This document shows, in pieces, positions 43,844-52,941 of a DNA stretch of 64,000 nucleotides. Position numbers and translations under genes: made by a program. The DNA comes from Microvirga sp. VF16 (GTDB lineage Bacteria > Pseudomonadota > Alphaproteobacteria > Rhizobiales > Beijerinckiaceae). A model generated the notes under the pieces. The model saw only the letters and a program-made list of their open reading frames with translations. It was not told the DNA's origin and searched no databases. Within the stretch, counting starts at the first letter, position 1. Every line of letters begins with the position of its first letter. The DNA lies in NCBI RefSeq assembly GCF_016864375.1, contig NZ_CP069354.1, forward strand, positions 4,617,501 to 4,681,500, in the 5' to 3' direction.

Positions 43844-44780
43844 TCTAGGACGCACCTACCGAGTACGATCGGATTGCGGGTTGTGGCGGCGCTGGCGCAG
43901 CACGGCACGGTGTCCTCCGCGGCGGACGCGCTCCATCTCACCCAGAGCGCCGTGAGCAAGCAGCTCAAGAACATCGAGACGCTTGTAGGAGTGGCGCTCT
44001 TCGACCGCACGAGTCAGGGGCTGTCTCCCACGGAAGCCGGGATGGTCTATATCGAGCAGGCCCGCATCGCGCTCGGTGCGATGGAAACCGCTGCGGTCCG
44101 CGTGGCAACCTTGCGTCGCTCCGAACCGGCAATCCGCCTTCACGTCCTTCCCATTCTCGGCGATCGATGGTTCATGCCCCGCTTCTCGCGGTTTGCGGAG
44201 CTTCATCCACAGATCGAGGTCGAGTTCACGACCTTCGCATCGAGCGATATCGTGGAAGAAGCGGATGCGGTCTTTCGCTTTGGTGACGGACAATGGCCAG
44301 GCTGGAAGGCGGACTACGTCCTGGGACGCGACGTGATCCTGGTCGGCGCCCCTCAGCTCATTACCCGAGGCGGTGGTATCAGTTCGCTGGAGGATCTTTG
44401 TCGTTATCCGGTGCTCGAGCACCGTCAGACTCCGTTGCGCTGGAGCGATTTTGCCCAGGCATTACACATCGACGAGTTTGTGCCGGCGCGGATCACCCGC
44501 TTCGGCTATTATTCTCTCGTCATTCGTGCCGCCATCGGTGGCCAGGGCCTCGCCCTTGTGCCGCGCAGCCTCATCTCCGACGAGCTTGCAGGCGGCCAGC
44601 TGATCAATCCGCTTGGCCTCGGATATGCGAGCCGGAATTGTTATTGGCTGACGACGCCTGCGAACAAACCGCTCAGCGCAGGTCTTGTCATTTTGCGTGA
44701 TTGGCTTCTCAAGGAGGCACGGCAATCGGAGCCTCCGGAGGAGACGACACTCCTCCAAAATATCGCCTCCTGAAGGCTTA

Positions 44781-45647
44781 TTACGCCGCGCGTTCGCACG
44801 CCTCGAAATGTTCCGTGATCTCGCGCCCCGTCGTCCACCATACGTCGTCGTAACGCCGGACATATTGCAGGAACTCTTCGAGAATACGGTAGCGCATCGG
44901 GCGTCGGGAGACCTGTGGATGCATGATCATCGTTGCGACGCCGCCCCACTCCCGCGTCTGGTCGAACTCGTCGCGCCAGATGGACAGCACTTCCTCGCGA
45001 CCGAACAGAGCGCGAGAGCTCATGCGGTGCGTGATGCCGAAATTCCAATCGTCGAAGCTGTAATTGACCGGGATTTCCAAGGGCCCCGGTCCATCCGGCA
45101 GGACATGCCGATACGGCCGGATATCGTCGCGCCATGAGCTGGAGTAGCGGATGCCGCGGTCTCGCAGCAGAGCGAGGAGCTCGGTGAAACTTTCACCCGA
45201 TGGGGCACGATAGCCGATCGGCATCACCCCGAGAACGCGCTTGATGGCGTCAAAGCCGCGATCCACCTCCTCTACCATGGTGGCGAGATCACCGGGTTCC
45301 GGCCGCAGATGCCAGTAGCCGTGATGACCGATCTCGTGGCCTGCTTTGAGGATGGACTCGCAGGCGGCCGGATGCGCCTCTACGGTCCATCCTGTGATGA
45401 AGAAAGTCGCCTTGACCTCGTAACGGGCTAGCAGCTCGAGGAGTTTCGGAATACCAACTCGGGCCTCGTACCCCCCATAGGACATGGTGACGAGGCGGTC
45501 GACGTTGCGGCGATCCATGCCGAGCCAGACGGATTCGGCATCGACGTCGAAGCCCGGGAACAAGGCGCATTTCTTGCCATCCGGCCATGGGAAGTCAGGG
45601 GCAGGAGGAGCCAAATTCGCGGGACGTGGAGTGTGGTCGGTCGCCAT
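44781..45647 (-). CDS. Polysaccharide deacetylase (NodB-domain) family protein, PgdA/allantoinase-like
   Basis: A 288-residue carbohydrate-esterase-4-type metal hydrolase without signal peptide. The metal/catalytic motifs are D34 and D36 in GFDVDAES, H104 to H113 in GHEIGHHGYWH, and YRAPSG. The form resembles HpPgdA and PuuE-type enzymes, which hydrolyse amides or cyclic ureides rather than chitin. It ends seven bases from the convergent LysR gene. It shares a 15/17 operator-like motif with the C-N lyase operon 50 bases upstream, so it probably serves that pathway as a deamidase or deacylase. Confidence 0.85.
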   Translation of the reverse strand: MATDHTPRPANLAPPAPDFPWPDGKKCALFPGFDVDAESVWLGMDRRNVDRLVTMSYGGYEARVGIPKLLELLARYEVKATFFITGWTVEAHPAACESILKAGHEIGHHGYWHLRPEPGDLATMVEEVDRGFDAIKRVLGVMPIGYRAPSGESFTELLALLRDRGIRYSSSWRDDIRPYRHVLPDGPGPLEIPVNYSFDDWNFGITHRMSSRALFGREEVLSIWRDEFDQTREWGGVATMIMHPQVSRRPMRYRILEEFLQYVRRYDDVWWTTGREITEHFEACERAA

Positions 45648-45696
45648 GGCATTCTCTTTTCAAGGACCTTGATGCTGACAACCTGAGGACATTTGG

Positions 45697-45713
45697 CAAT
45701 TGAATAGTTTTCC
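45697..45713. promoter_or_regulatory. Shared operator-like motif upstream of the deacetylase gene
   Basis: CAATTGAATAGTTTTCC, 15/17 identical to 42671-42687, at nearly the same distance and orientation from its gene (50 versus 49 bases). Confidence 0.6.
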
Positions 45714-45745
45714 GCTCTGCCAGTCGCGAACGGAATAGGCCGCTT

Positions 45746-46243
45746 TCAGGTCTCCGACCATCCGGCCGCGAGAGCGCCCAGCACCTCCGTCGGAAGTGTG
45801 TAGTACACCTTCTCCTTCACGACACCGCCCAATGCGCCATAGAGCCTCTGCGCCGAAGCATTGTCGCGATCCGTCGTAAAATCTATCCGCCCGATCCCGT
45901 TCTCGATCGCAAAGGCGGCAAGAAATTGGATGATGCGGGTGCCGATGCCCAGTCCCCGGGCGGCCTCGACCACATAGAGGTCCTTCAGATACAACAACCC
46001 CCGTAAGTCTCGACCAGGCCGCATGATTGCCACACAGGCAAGACCAACATCCCACCCCCCTGCATCCCGCGCGAGCACAAATCGAGTGCCTTCATCATTG
46101 GCGATCGTTTCTTCCATGATCCGGCGATAATCAGCCTCAGGCCGGAGATCCTCGCCCGGACGATAATGACGATCCATTGCCCGCACCAACTGCGCCACAG
46201 CAGCGGCGTCTTCAAGGTTCGCAATCCGGATATCGTCAGCCAT
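45746..46243 (-). CDS. GNAT-family N-acetyltransferase
   Basis: A 165-residue acetyltransferase with the GNAT fold. The acetyl-CoA-binding motif A is LYVVEAARGLGIGTRIIQFL (R/Q-x-x-G-x-G/A form RGLGIG), and the late DNASAQRLYGALGG matches motif B. The substrate is not evident; an amine or amino-acid conjugate is plausible near the catabolic genes. The start at 46243 has GGAGG upstream. It reads leftward into the gap before the deacetylase gene. Confidence 0.85.
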   Translation of the reverse strand: MADDIRIANLEDAAAVAQLVRAMDRHYRPGEDLRPEADYRRIMEETIANDEGTRFVLARDAGGWDVGLACVAIMRPGRDLRGLLYLKDLYVVEAARGLGIGTRIIQFLAAFAIENGIGRIDFTTDRDNASAQRLYGALGGVVKEKVYYTLPTEVLGALAAGWSET

Positions 46244-46637
46244 GGCTCAGCCTCCATTGAGGAATCGAAGCCATGCTTAGTCAGTCACCTGAAGGACTGC
46301 AAAGGATCAAAGGCGTTCCTTAAGCGCAACGCAGTGAACGTCCGCCCGTCTACCCATCTCAGACAGTGACTGGAGGTAACTCGATCCACGAAGCTGGGAC
46401 GCAAAGACAAAAGCAGAGATTTCTGCCGTTGCATGCCGCCTTGGTACTAATCCGCGGCCTGTGTATCCACCGCGCTTGCAGGAGAGGGGTGCTGTTGGGA
46501 GATCGCGGAAGGCAGCCGAGCATCGAATCGGGCTCCGCAACGCGAAGAACGGAGCCTGAACGGCCCTTGAGGGGCCTGATGGGGAACGCAAGATCAGCGG
46601 CAGAGCGTCGAAAAGTCTTATCTGCCAAAGGATTGGA
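46244..46637. other. Gene-free interval next to the tRNA
   Basis: About 390 bases between the acetyltransferase start and the tRNA 3' end. I see no gene, and no integrase remnant where one might be expected beside a tRNA target. Confidence 0.4.
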
Positions 46638-46712
46638 TGGAGCGGGCGATGGGAATCGAACCCACGACATTCAGCTTGGGAAGCTGACGTTCTACCTCTG
46701 AACTACACCCGC
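46638..46712 (-). tRNA. tRNA-Gly (anticodon CCC)
   Basis: Complete cloverleaf on the minus strand. Acceptor stem GCGGGTG/CGCCCGC, D arm GTTC-AGAGGTA-GAAC, anticodon stem TCAGC/GCTGA with loop TTCCCAA (anticodon CCC, reading GGG), T arm GTGGG-TTCGATT-CCCAT and encoded CCA at 46640-46638. Its 3' end faces the accessory region, and its last 43 bases are repeated at 268-310. Confidence 0.96.
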
Positions 46713-46732
46713 GTTCCTTTATTCATATCCGG

Positions 46733-46753
46733 CCTTGCCGCGATCCGGCAAGG
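46733..46753 (-). terminator. Hairpin downstream of dcd
   Basis: CCTTGCCG-N5-CGGCAAGG, an 8-bp stem 24 bases beyond the dcd stop. No T-run follows, so it is only a possible terminator or processing signal before the tRNA. Confidence 0.4.
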
Positions 46754-46776
46754 GGGCAGCGGAATTGCCAAGAGAG

Positions 46777-47868
46777 TTACCGGAAGTGTTTCGAGAGCTT
46801 CAGGCCTTGCGCCTGATAATTCGACCCTGCGCCTGAGCCATAAAGCACCTTGGGCCGCTCGGCCATGCGCTCGTAGACGAGTCGTCCCACGATCTGCCCG
46901 TCCTCCAGGATGAAGGGGACGTCGCGGGAGCGGACCTCGAGCACTGCGCGGGCCCCCTCCCCTCCTGCCTCCGCGTGGCCGAAGCCCGGATCGAAGAAGC
47001 CGGCATAGTGGACCCGGAACTCGCCCACGAGGGGGTCGAAGGGCACCATCTCGGCGGCGTAATCCGGCGGCACATGCACTGCCTCCTTGGAGGCGAGGAT
47101 GTAGAACTGGCCGGGATCCAGGATCAGGGTCCGGCTCGCATCGGCATAGAGCGGCTCCCAGAAATCCGCGACGCGGCAGGAGCCGGGCTTGTCCACGTCG
47201 ACGAGGCCCGTATGGCGCTTGGCGCGATAACCGATGAGGTTATCGGAGCCGAACCCTGAGAGATCCACGCTGACAGCGACACCGTCCTGAATGGATGGCT
47301 CGGCCGAGGTCACGACCCGCTCCTTCTCATGAACGGCCTGGAGCTCGGCATCGCTCAGGCGCACATCGCCCTTGCGCAGGCGCAGCTGCGACAGGCGCGT
47401 TCCGGTCCTGACCAGCACCGGGAAAGTGCGCGGGGAGATCTCGGCATAGAGGCGGCCGCGATAGCCGGCGCCGATGGTGTCGAATTCCTGGCTGCGATCG
47501 GTGATGACCCGGGTGAACACGTCGATGCGGCCGGTGGAGCTTTTGGGATTGGCGGCCGCGGACAGATCCTCCGGCAGGGCCAGCTCTTCCTGCAGTTCGG
47601 CGATATAGACGCTGCCCGTTTCCAGGATGGCGCCTTTGCTCAGGTCGATTTCGTGGAAGCTCAACTGGTCGAGGCGATCCCGAACCGTGTGATTGCGGCC
47701 CGGCAGGAAGCTCGCGCGAACCCGGTAGGCGCGGCGGCCCAGCCTCAGATCGAGGCTTGCCGGCTGGACCTGGTCGGACGCGAAGGGCGTCTCCGGTTTG
47801 ATGACGCCTGTTTCCGCAAGGCGCATGATGGCATCAGCCGATTGGATTCCATCCTTCAACGCAACCAT
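46777..47868 (-). CDS. dcd: 2'-Deoxycytidine 5'-triphosphate deaminase, long form
   Basis: A 363-residue protein of the long alphaproteobacterial Dcd type, two dUTPase/dCTP-deaminase-like domains in tandem. Domain 1 has QVQPASLDLRLGRRAYRV and ANPKSSTGRIDVFTRVITD; domain 2 has LILDPGQFYILASKEAVHVP and VHYAGFFDPGFGH. It converts dCTP to dUTP for thymidylate synthesis. Standard E. coli Dcd is about 190 residues, so the doubled length is a family trait. It lies just upstream of the tRNA-Gly, outside the proposed island. Confidence 0.9.
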   Translation of the reverse strand: MVALKDGIQSADAIMRLAETGVIKPETPFASDQVQPASLDLRLGRRAYRVRASFLPGRNHTVRDRLDQLSFHEIDLSKGAILETGSVYIAELQEELALPEDLSAAANPKSSTGRIDVFTRVITDRSQEFDTIGAGYRGRLYAEISPRTFPVLVRTGTRLSQLRLRKGDVRLSDAELQAVHEKERVVTSAEPSIQDGVAVSVDLSGFGSDNLIGYRAKRHTGLVDVDKPGSCRVADFWEPLYADASRTLILDPGQFYILASKEAVHVPPDYAAEMVPFDPLVGEFRVHYAGFFDPGFGHAEAGGEGARAVLEVRSRDVPFILEDGQIVGRLVYERMAERPKVLYGSGAGSNYQAQGLKLSKHFR

Positions 47869-48071
47869 GTCTGTCTTCCGAGGGACCTGCCCTCATTGAT
47901 TTGTTGAGCCCGGCAGTATCTGTAAGGGTTGTTACGGAATTCTCAATCGCTTTCCTTAAGCCTTGGGGGATGTTCTGACGCACCGGTCTAAACCCCTCCC
48001 CTTCGATTGACGAGGCTCGAAGGTCGCCGTACCACGGTCCATAAACTCTTCGACCGGCGTGAGACAGGCTC

Positions 48072-48464
48072 ATGTATCAAGCTGTGACCCGCGGCATCAG
48101 CGTGACAGTGACACCCCGTTACATGCCGGAAGAATCCTCTCCCGAGCAAGGGCGCTATTTCTTTGCCTATACGGTCGAGATCATCAACACGAGCCTGGAA
48201 CGGGTTCAGCTCCGCGCGCGTCACTGGCAGATCACCGACGAGCATGGCCATGTGCAGGAGGTGCGCGGCGCCGGCGTGGTCGGAGAGGAGCCGGTGCTGG
48301 GCCCTGGCGAGAGCTTCAGCTATACGAGCGGCTGTCCTCTGCCGACGCCGAGCGGCACCATGCAGGGCACCTATCTGATGGAGACCGCCAGCGGCGAAAC
48401 TTTCGACGCCGAAATTCCCGCCTTCTCTCTCGACATTCCCCGCACCAAGCGCGTGCTGCACTGA
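48072..48464 (+). CDS. apaG: ApaG protein
   Basis: A 130-residue ApaG-family protein, a fibronectin-III-like fold with typical strings EQGRYFFAYTVEIINTS, VQLRARHWQITDEHGHVQEV and the ending FSLDIPRTKRVLH. Family members are linked to divalent-metal tolerance and diadenosine polyphosphate metabolism; the biochemical role is unsettled. It starts a short rightward unit with argE, whose ATG follows eight bases after its stop. Confidence 0.92.
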   Translation: MYQAVTRGISVTVTPRYMPEESSPEQGRYFFAYTVEIINTSLERVQLRARHWQITDEHGHVQEVRGAGVVGEEPVLGPGESFSYTSGCPLPTPSGTMQGTYLMETASGETFDAEIPAFSLDIPRTKRVLH

Positions 48465-48472
48465 GGTTTTTG

Positions 48473-49645
48473 ATGTCCCCTAACGGTCAGCGGCTGACGC
48501 CGCTCGAAATGCTGGCGAAGCTTGTGTCCTTCGACACCGTGAGTTCGAAGTCCAACCTGCCCTTGATCGAGTTCGTCGAAAACTATCTGCAGAGCTGGAA
48601 CGTGCCTTATGTGCGCGTGCCGAACGAGACGGGCGACAAGGCGGCAATCTATGCCACGATCGGTCCGCAGGACCAGGGCGGGATCGTGCTCTCCGGCCAT
48701 ACGGATGTGGTGCCGGTGACGGGGCAGGCCTGGACGTCCGATCCCTTCACCCTTCGCGTGGAGAATGGACGAGCCTATGGGCGCGGCGCGGTGGACATGA
48801 AGGCCTTCGATGCGCTGGCGCTCGCCATGGTGCCCGAATTCCAGGCAGCCAACCTCACGACGCCGATCCACATCATGCTCTCCTACGACGAGGAGACGAC
48901 ATGCTTCGGCGTCGTCGACACCATCCGTCGCCTCGGACATGACCTGCCCTTGCCGAAAGCCGTCATCGTTGGCGAGCCGACGATGCTGGAGGTGGTGGAT
49001 GCGCACAAAAGTGTCGTGACCTTCTCTACCACGGTGCATGGTTTCGAGGCGCATTCGTCGAAGCCCTATCTCGGCGCCAGCGCCGTGATGACAGCGGCCG
49101 AACTGATTGCGGAACTGAACCGCATCGCCGACGAGATGATGGAGCGCGGCGACACCAGCGGGCGCTTCGATCCCCCCTACACGACGGTGCATGTGGGCAC
49201 GATCTCGGGCGGCACGGCGCGCAATATCCTCTCGAAGAGCTGCACCTTCCATTGGGAATTCCGCGGCCTGCCGAGCCTCGATCCGCAGGAAATTCCCAAC
49301 CGGTTCAACAAGTTTGTCGAGGAGGTTGCCCTGAAGCGCCTCAACCGCTTCGGCGAGTTCGGGCGGATCGAAACCGCTCTTCACGCAGACGTGCCAGGCC
49401 TTGCGCCGGATCCCGGTTCGGAGGCGGAAGTCCTGGCTCTGCGCTTGGCGGGCAAGAACCACACGCAGACGGTGCCCTATGGCACGGAGGCGGGCCATTA
49501 TCAGGCCGCTGGCATTCCCACAATCGTCTGTGGCCCCGGCTCGATCAATCAGGCACATCAGCCTGATGAATACATTACGCTGGAGCAGTTCGAGGCAGGT
49601 CTGGCGTTCATGCGCAGGCTCGCAGCGACCTGCGCGAATTCGTGA
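48473..49645 (+). CDS. argE: Acetylornithine deacetylase
   Basis: A 390-residue M20 enzyme that removes the acetyl group of N-acetylornithine in arginine synthesis. Metal-site motifs: VLSGHTDVVPVTGQAW, GRGAVDMKAFDA, and SYDEETTCFGV; the dimerisation lobe has VHGFEAHSSKPYLG. The C-terminal YGTEAGHYQAAGIPTIVCG is characteristic of ArgE. It has no signal peptide, unlike the two M20 proteins at 30443-33505. The arginine genes argD and argF are just downstream on the other strand. Confidence 0.9.
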   Translation: MSPNGQRLTPLEMLAKLVSFDTVSSKSNLPLIEFVENYLQSWNVPYVRVPNETGDKAAIYATIGPQDQGGIVLSGHTDVVPVTGQAWTSDPFTLRVENGRAYGRGAVDMKAFDALALAMVPEFQAANLTTPIHIMLSYDEETTCFGVVDTIRRLGHDLPLPKAVIVGEPTMLEVVDAHKSVVTFSTTVHGFEAHSSKPYLGASAVMTAAELIAELNRIADEMMERGDTSGRFDPPYTTVHVGTISGGTARNILSKSCTFHWEFRGLPSLDPQEIPNRFNKFVEEVALKRLNRFGEFGRIETALHADVPGLAPDPGSEAEVLALRLAGKNHTQTVPYGTEAGHYQAAGIPTIVCGPGSINQAHQPDEYITLEQFEAGLAFMRRLAATCANS

Positions 49646-49657
49646 CAATCAGCACAC

Positions 49658-49746
49658 CGTCATGCCCGCACTTGTTGCGGGTATCCAGGTCTTGTCAGCA
49701 CTGTGCCTCGAAGACGCGGATGGCCGGGACAAGCCCGGCCATGACG
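49658..49746. repeat. REP-like intergenic palindromic repeat
   Basis: The segment begins CGTCATGCCCG and ends with CCGGGACAAGCCCGG and CCATGACG. The outer arms are complementary (CGTCATG/CATGACG) and the inner arm forms its own hairpin. This is a type of repeat widespread between genes in Rhizobiales. It lies between the convergent argE and hslO stops and may act as terminator. Confidence 0.65.
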
Positions 49747-49780
49747 AAGGTGAGATGAGACAGTTGCGGCAGATTGCGGA

Positions 49781-50770
49781 CTAAGCTTCCGACTTCGCGA
49801 TCTCGGCCTCGACTTCCGCCGGATCGAGATCGTAGAAGCGCGAGCAGAACTCGCAGGTGATGCCGATGCGTCCGTTGTCGCCGACCATGTCGCGGCGATC
49901 CTCGACTGAGAAGCGGCGCATCATGCCCATGATGCGCTCATGCGAGCATGTGCATTCCTCATGCACGTGCTGGCCTTCGAAGACGCGCACGCCGCGCTCG
50001 TGGAACAGGCGATAAAGAAGCGTCTCGCTGGAGACGGTCGGATCGACCAGTTCATGATCCTCGACCGTGCCGACCAGGGATTTGGCCTCGAGCCAGGCAT
50101 CGTCCTCCGACGGCGATGACAGATCGTTCGAGGGATGCCCCTCCGGGATGTCGCCCGGATGCAGATCGGCCTGCCGCAGCCGCTCCGACGAGGAAGGCAG
50201 GAACTGGATCATCAGGCCGCCGGCGCGATAGGTGTGGCGGCCGTCCTCGAACTGCTCGGCCACGGCCAGGCGCACCTGCGTCGGGATCTGCTCGGACTGG
50301 CGGAAATACTGATGAGCGGCCTCTTCGAAGCCCTGGCCATCGAGCGCGACGACGCCCTGATAGCGGCTGCGCTCGGAACCCTGATCGATGGTCATGGCGA
50401 GGTAGCCGGACCCTAAGAGTTCGCCTGTTCCCGGCGAATTCTGCCCGAGCGCCTCGAGCCTGTCCTTGTCGAAGCGGGCAGTCGCGCGCAGGCGGTCCGG
50501 TGCATTGAAGTCGACCACCACCATGTCGATGATGCCGTCGGTCTTGGTTTGTAGCTGGAAGCGTCCCTCGAGCTTGAGGGACGCGCCGAGCATGGCCGTC
50601 AAGGCTGCCGCCTCGCCGATGACGCGCGCAACGATGTCTGGATAGCCGTGACGGGAGATAATGGTGTCGATGGAGGCTCCGAGGCGCACCACACGCCCGC
50701 GCACGTCGAGAGGCTCGACCGCGAAAGGCAGAACGACGTCATCGATTCCTTCAAGCGAAGCTGAACTCAT
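49781..50770 (-). CDS. hslO: Redox-regulated chaperone Hsp33
   Basis: A 329-residue Hsp33. The N-terminal chaperone domain is followed by the C-terminal zinc switch with C273, C275 (ECTCSHERIMGMM) and C306, C309 (ITCEFCSRFY). Oxidation of these cysteines releases zinc and activates holdase function in the cytoplasm. The start at 50770 overlaps the argF stop as ATGA, so hslO is the third gene of argD-argF-hslO. This arrangement is known in alphaproteobacteria. Confidence 0.93.
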   Translation of the reverse strand: MSSASLEGIDDVVLPFAVEPLDVRGRVVRLGASIDTIISRHGYPDIVARVIGEAAALTAMLGASLKLEGRFQLQTKTDGIIDMVVVDFNAPDRLRATARFDKDRLEALGQNSPGTGELLGSGYLAMTIDQGSERSRYQGVVALDGQGFEEAAHQYFRQSEQIPTQVRLAVAEQFEDGRHTYRAGGLMIQFLPSSSERLRQADLHPGDIPEGHPSNDLSSPSEDDAWLEAKSLVGTVEDHELVDPTVSSETLLYRLFHERGVRVFEGQHVHEECTCSHERIMGMMRRFSVEDRRDMVGDNGRIGITCEFCSRFYDLDPAEVEAEIAKSEA

Positions 50771-51693
50771 GCGTTTGCTGCTCCGAGGCACCACGCCAAG
50801 ATGCCCTTTTGTGCGTGAAGCCGGTTCTCGGCCTCGTCGAAGACCACCGATTGCGATCCGTCCATGACCTCATCCGTTACCTCCTCGCCGCGATGAGCGG
50901 GAAGGCAATGCATGAAGATCGCATCCTTGTCGGCCACGCCCATGAGCCTGCCATTGACCTGATAGGGCTTCAGCAGGTTCTGGCGGCGGAACTCGTCGTC
51001 GTCGCCCATGGATACCCAGCAATCGGTGACGATCGCATGGGCTCCCTCGGCGGCCTCGAAGGCATCGGTGGTCACGCTGATCCGAGCCCCTTCCTTTTTC
51101 GCCCAGGACAAAAGCTCCGGGCGCGGGGCAAGTTCCGGCGGAGACGCGATGTTCAGCGTGAAATTGAGACGCGCGGCCGCATGGATCCACGAGGCGAGCA
51201 CGTTGTTGGCATCGCCCGTCCAGGCAATCGTCCGGCCTTCGATGGAGCCGCGATGCTCCTCGAAGGTCATGATATCAGCCATGATCTGGCACGGATGCGT
51301 CACCTTGGTCAGGCCGTTGATCACGGGGATCGAGGCGTACTGGGCCAATTCCGTCACCATGGCATGATCGAGGGTGCGGATCATGATGGCATCAACGTAG
51401 CGCGAGAGGACGCGCGCCGTATCGGCGATGCTCTCGCCGCGGCCGAGCTGCATCTCCTTGCCCGTGAGCATCAGCGTCTCGCCGCCAAGCTCGCGCATGC
51501 CGACATCGAAGGAGACGCGGGTGCGGGTGGAGGGCTTGTCGAACACCATTGCCAGGACCTTGCTCTCAAGCGGGCGGTCCTTGGCCTTCTCACCGCGACG
51601 GCGCTTGGACTTGATCTCCAGGCCGACATTCAGGAGGTGCCGGATCTCCGCACCGGAAAAATCGCTGAGATCGAGGAAATGGCGGGTCTTCAT
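50767..51693 (-). CDS. argF: Ornithine carbamoyltransferase
   Basis: A 308-residue enzyme making citrulline from ornithine and carbamoyl phosphate. The carbamoyl-phosphate motif is STRTR (55-59, FDKPSTRTRVSFDVG), with the ornithine-side motif HCLPAHRGEE near the C-terminus and HPCQIMADIMT in the middle. It overlaps argD upstream and hslO downstream by four bases each (ATGA), showing tight translational coupling. Confidence 0.96.
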   Translation of the reverse strand: MKTRHFLDLSDFSGAEIRHLLNVGLEIKSKRRRGEKAKDRPLESKVLAMVFDKPSTRTRVSFDVGMRELGGETLMLTGKEMQLGRGESIADTARVLSRYVDAIMIRTLDHAMVTELAQYASIPVINGLTKVTHPCQIMADIMTFEEHRGSIEGRTIAWTGDANNVLASWIHAAARLNFTLNIASPPELAPRPELLSWAKKEGARISVTTDAFEAAEGAHAIVTDCWVSMGDDDEFRRQNLLKPYQVNGRLMGVADKDAIFMHCLPAHRGEEVTDEVMDGSQSVVFDEAENRLHAQKGILAWCLGAANA

Positions 51694-52898
51694 TGAACTG
51701 CTCCCGGCTGAGCGGCGGTTTTCTGCTCAGCTTCGATAGCCGCGCAGGCGGCATCCAGACGATCGATGGCTTCTGCGAGATCGGCCTCCGTGATGATCAG
51801 CGGCGGCAGAAGTCGAACGACATTGTCGCCAGCCCCGATCACGATGAGCTTCTGATCGCGGGCGGCTTTGACGAAATCCGTGTTGGGCACGACCGTGCGC
51901 AGGCCCACGATGAGCCCCTGCCCTCTCACCTCGGCGATGACGCTGGGATGACGGTCCTTCAGCTCGGCGAGGCGCTGCTTGAGCAGCAGGCCCTTACGCT
52001 CAACGCTCTCTAGGAAGCCCGGCTCCAGGATCACGTCGAGCACGGCATTGCCGACCGCCATGGCGAGCGGGTTGCCGCCGAAGGTCGTGCCGTGAGTGCC
52101 GAGCGTCAAGCCCTTGCCGGCCTCTGCCGTGGCAAGGCACGCCCCCAGTGGGAAGCCGCCGCCGATGCCCTTGGCGACCGTCATGATGTCAGGCGTCACG
52201 CCACTCCATTCATAGGCGAAGAGCTTGCCGGTGCGGCCGACCCCGGTCTGGATCTCGTCGAAGATCAGAAGCAGGCCTTGGCTGTCGCACAGGGCACGCA
52301 GTTCGCGCAGGAAGGCGTTCGACACGTTCCTGACACCGCCTTCACCCTGGATCGGCTCGATCATCAGGGCCGCGGTGTGCGGGCCGATGACGGCCTTCAA
52401 GGCCTCCAGATCCTCGGCGGGAACCTGATCGAAGCCCTGCACCTTGGGGCCGAAGCCTTCCAGATACTTGGCCTGACCGCCGGCCGCGATGGTGCCAAGC
52501 GTGCGACCATGGAAGGCGCCCTCGAAGGTAACAATGTGGAAGCGCTCAGGGTTGCCGTTCACATAATGATAGCGGCGCGTCATCTTGATCGCGGCCTCGT
52601 TCGCCTCTGCGCCGGAATTGGCGAAGAACACGTAATCCGCGAAGGTGTTGTCGACGAGCCGCTGGGCAAGGCGCTCACCTTCCGGGATCTGGAACAGATT
52701 GGAACTATGCCAGATCTTGGCGGCCTGCTCGGTCAGAGCCTTCACCAGATGAGGATGCGCATGACCCAAGGCATTCACGGCGATGCCGGCGCCGAAATCC
52801 AGATATCGCTCGCCATCTCGGCCGTAGAGCCAGGGGCCCTCTCCCTTTTCGAAGGAAAGCTCGGCGCGGGCAAAAGTCGGCAGCAATGGCGATGTCAC
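51690..52898 (-). CDS. argD: Acetylornithine aminotransferase
   Basis: A 402-residue class-III PLP aminotransferase acting on N-acetylornithine. Typical regions are LDFGAGIAVNALGHAHPHLV, FFANSGAEANEAAIKM, LLIFDEIQTGVGRTGK (PLP Asp in FDE) and the lysine-containing TVAKGIGGGFPLGA. The GTG start at 52898 is preferred over an upstream codon because GGAG lies seven bases before it and the protein then begins with the usual TSPLLPTFARA. It heads the argD-argF-hslO operon and is preceded by a terminator-like leader structure. Confidence 0.95.
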   Translation of the reverse strand: MTSPLLPTFARAELSFEKGEGPWLYGRDGERYLDFGAGIAVNALGHAHPHLVKALTEQAAKIWHSSNLFQIPEGERLAQRLVDNTFADYVFFANSGAEANEAAIKMTRRYHYVNGNPERFHIVTFEGAFHGRTLGTIAAGGQAKYLEGFGPKVQGFDQVPAEDLEALKAVIGPHTAALMIEPIQGEGGVRNVSNAFLRELRALCDSQGLLLIFDEIQTGVGRTGKLFAYEWSGVTPDIMTVAKGIGGGFPLGACLATAEAGKGLTLGTHGTTFGGNPLAMAVGNAVLDVILEPGFLESVERKGLLLKQRLAELKDRHPSVIAEVRGQGLIVGLRTVVPNTDFVKAARDQKLIVIGAGDNVVRLLPPLIITEADLAEAIDRLDAACAAIEAEQKTAAQPGAVQ

Positions 52899-52941
52899 AG
52901 GTTGTCTCCGCCTAGAGAGGCCCAAGGTCGCACCCGGGCCC

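Larger units (their letters stand above)
42746..44773 (+). pseudogene. LysR-family regulator gene (GcvA-like) interrupted by IS481 after codon 3
   Basis: The natural ATG is at 42746-42748, preceded by GGAG. The next six bases TCTAGG are the IS481 target duplication, and the gene resumes at 43844. Removing the element and one duplicate gives M-S-R-T-H-L-P-S and a 310-residue LysR regulator with helix-turn-helix TVSSAADALHLTQSAVSKQL and a full effector domain. As it stands, the body is open in frame from an ATG inside the IS (43673), so a 366-residue fusion with 57 foreign N-terminal residues is possible. The gene is divergent from the C-N lyase operon, its likely target. Confidence 0.85.

Noticed and set aside
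48371..49648. 425-codon open frame antisense to argE
   Set aside because: argE has complete metal-site motifs; the antisense frame has none.
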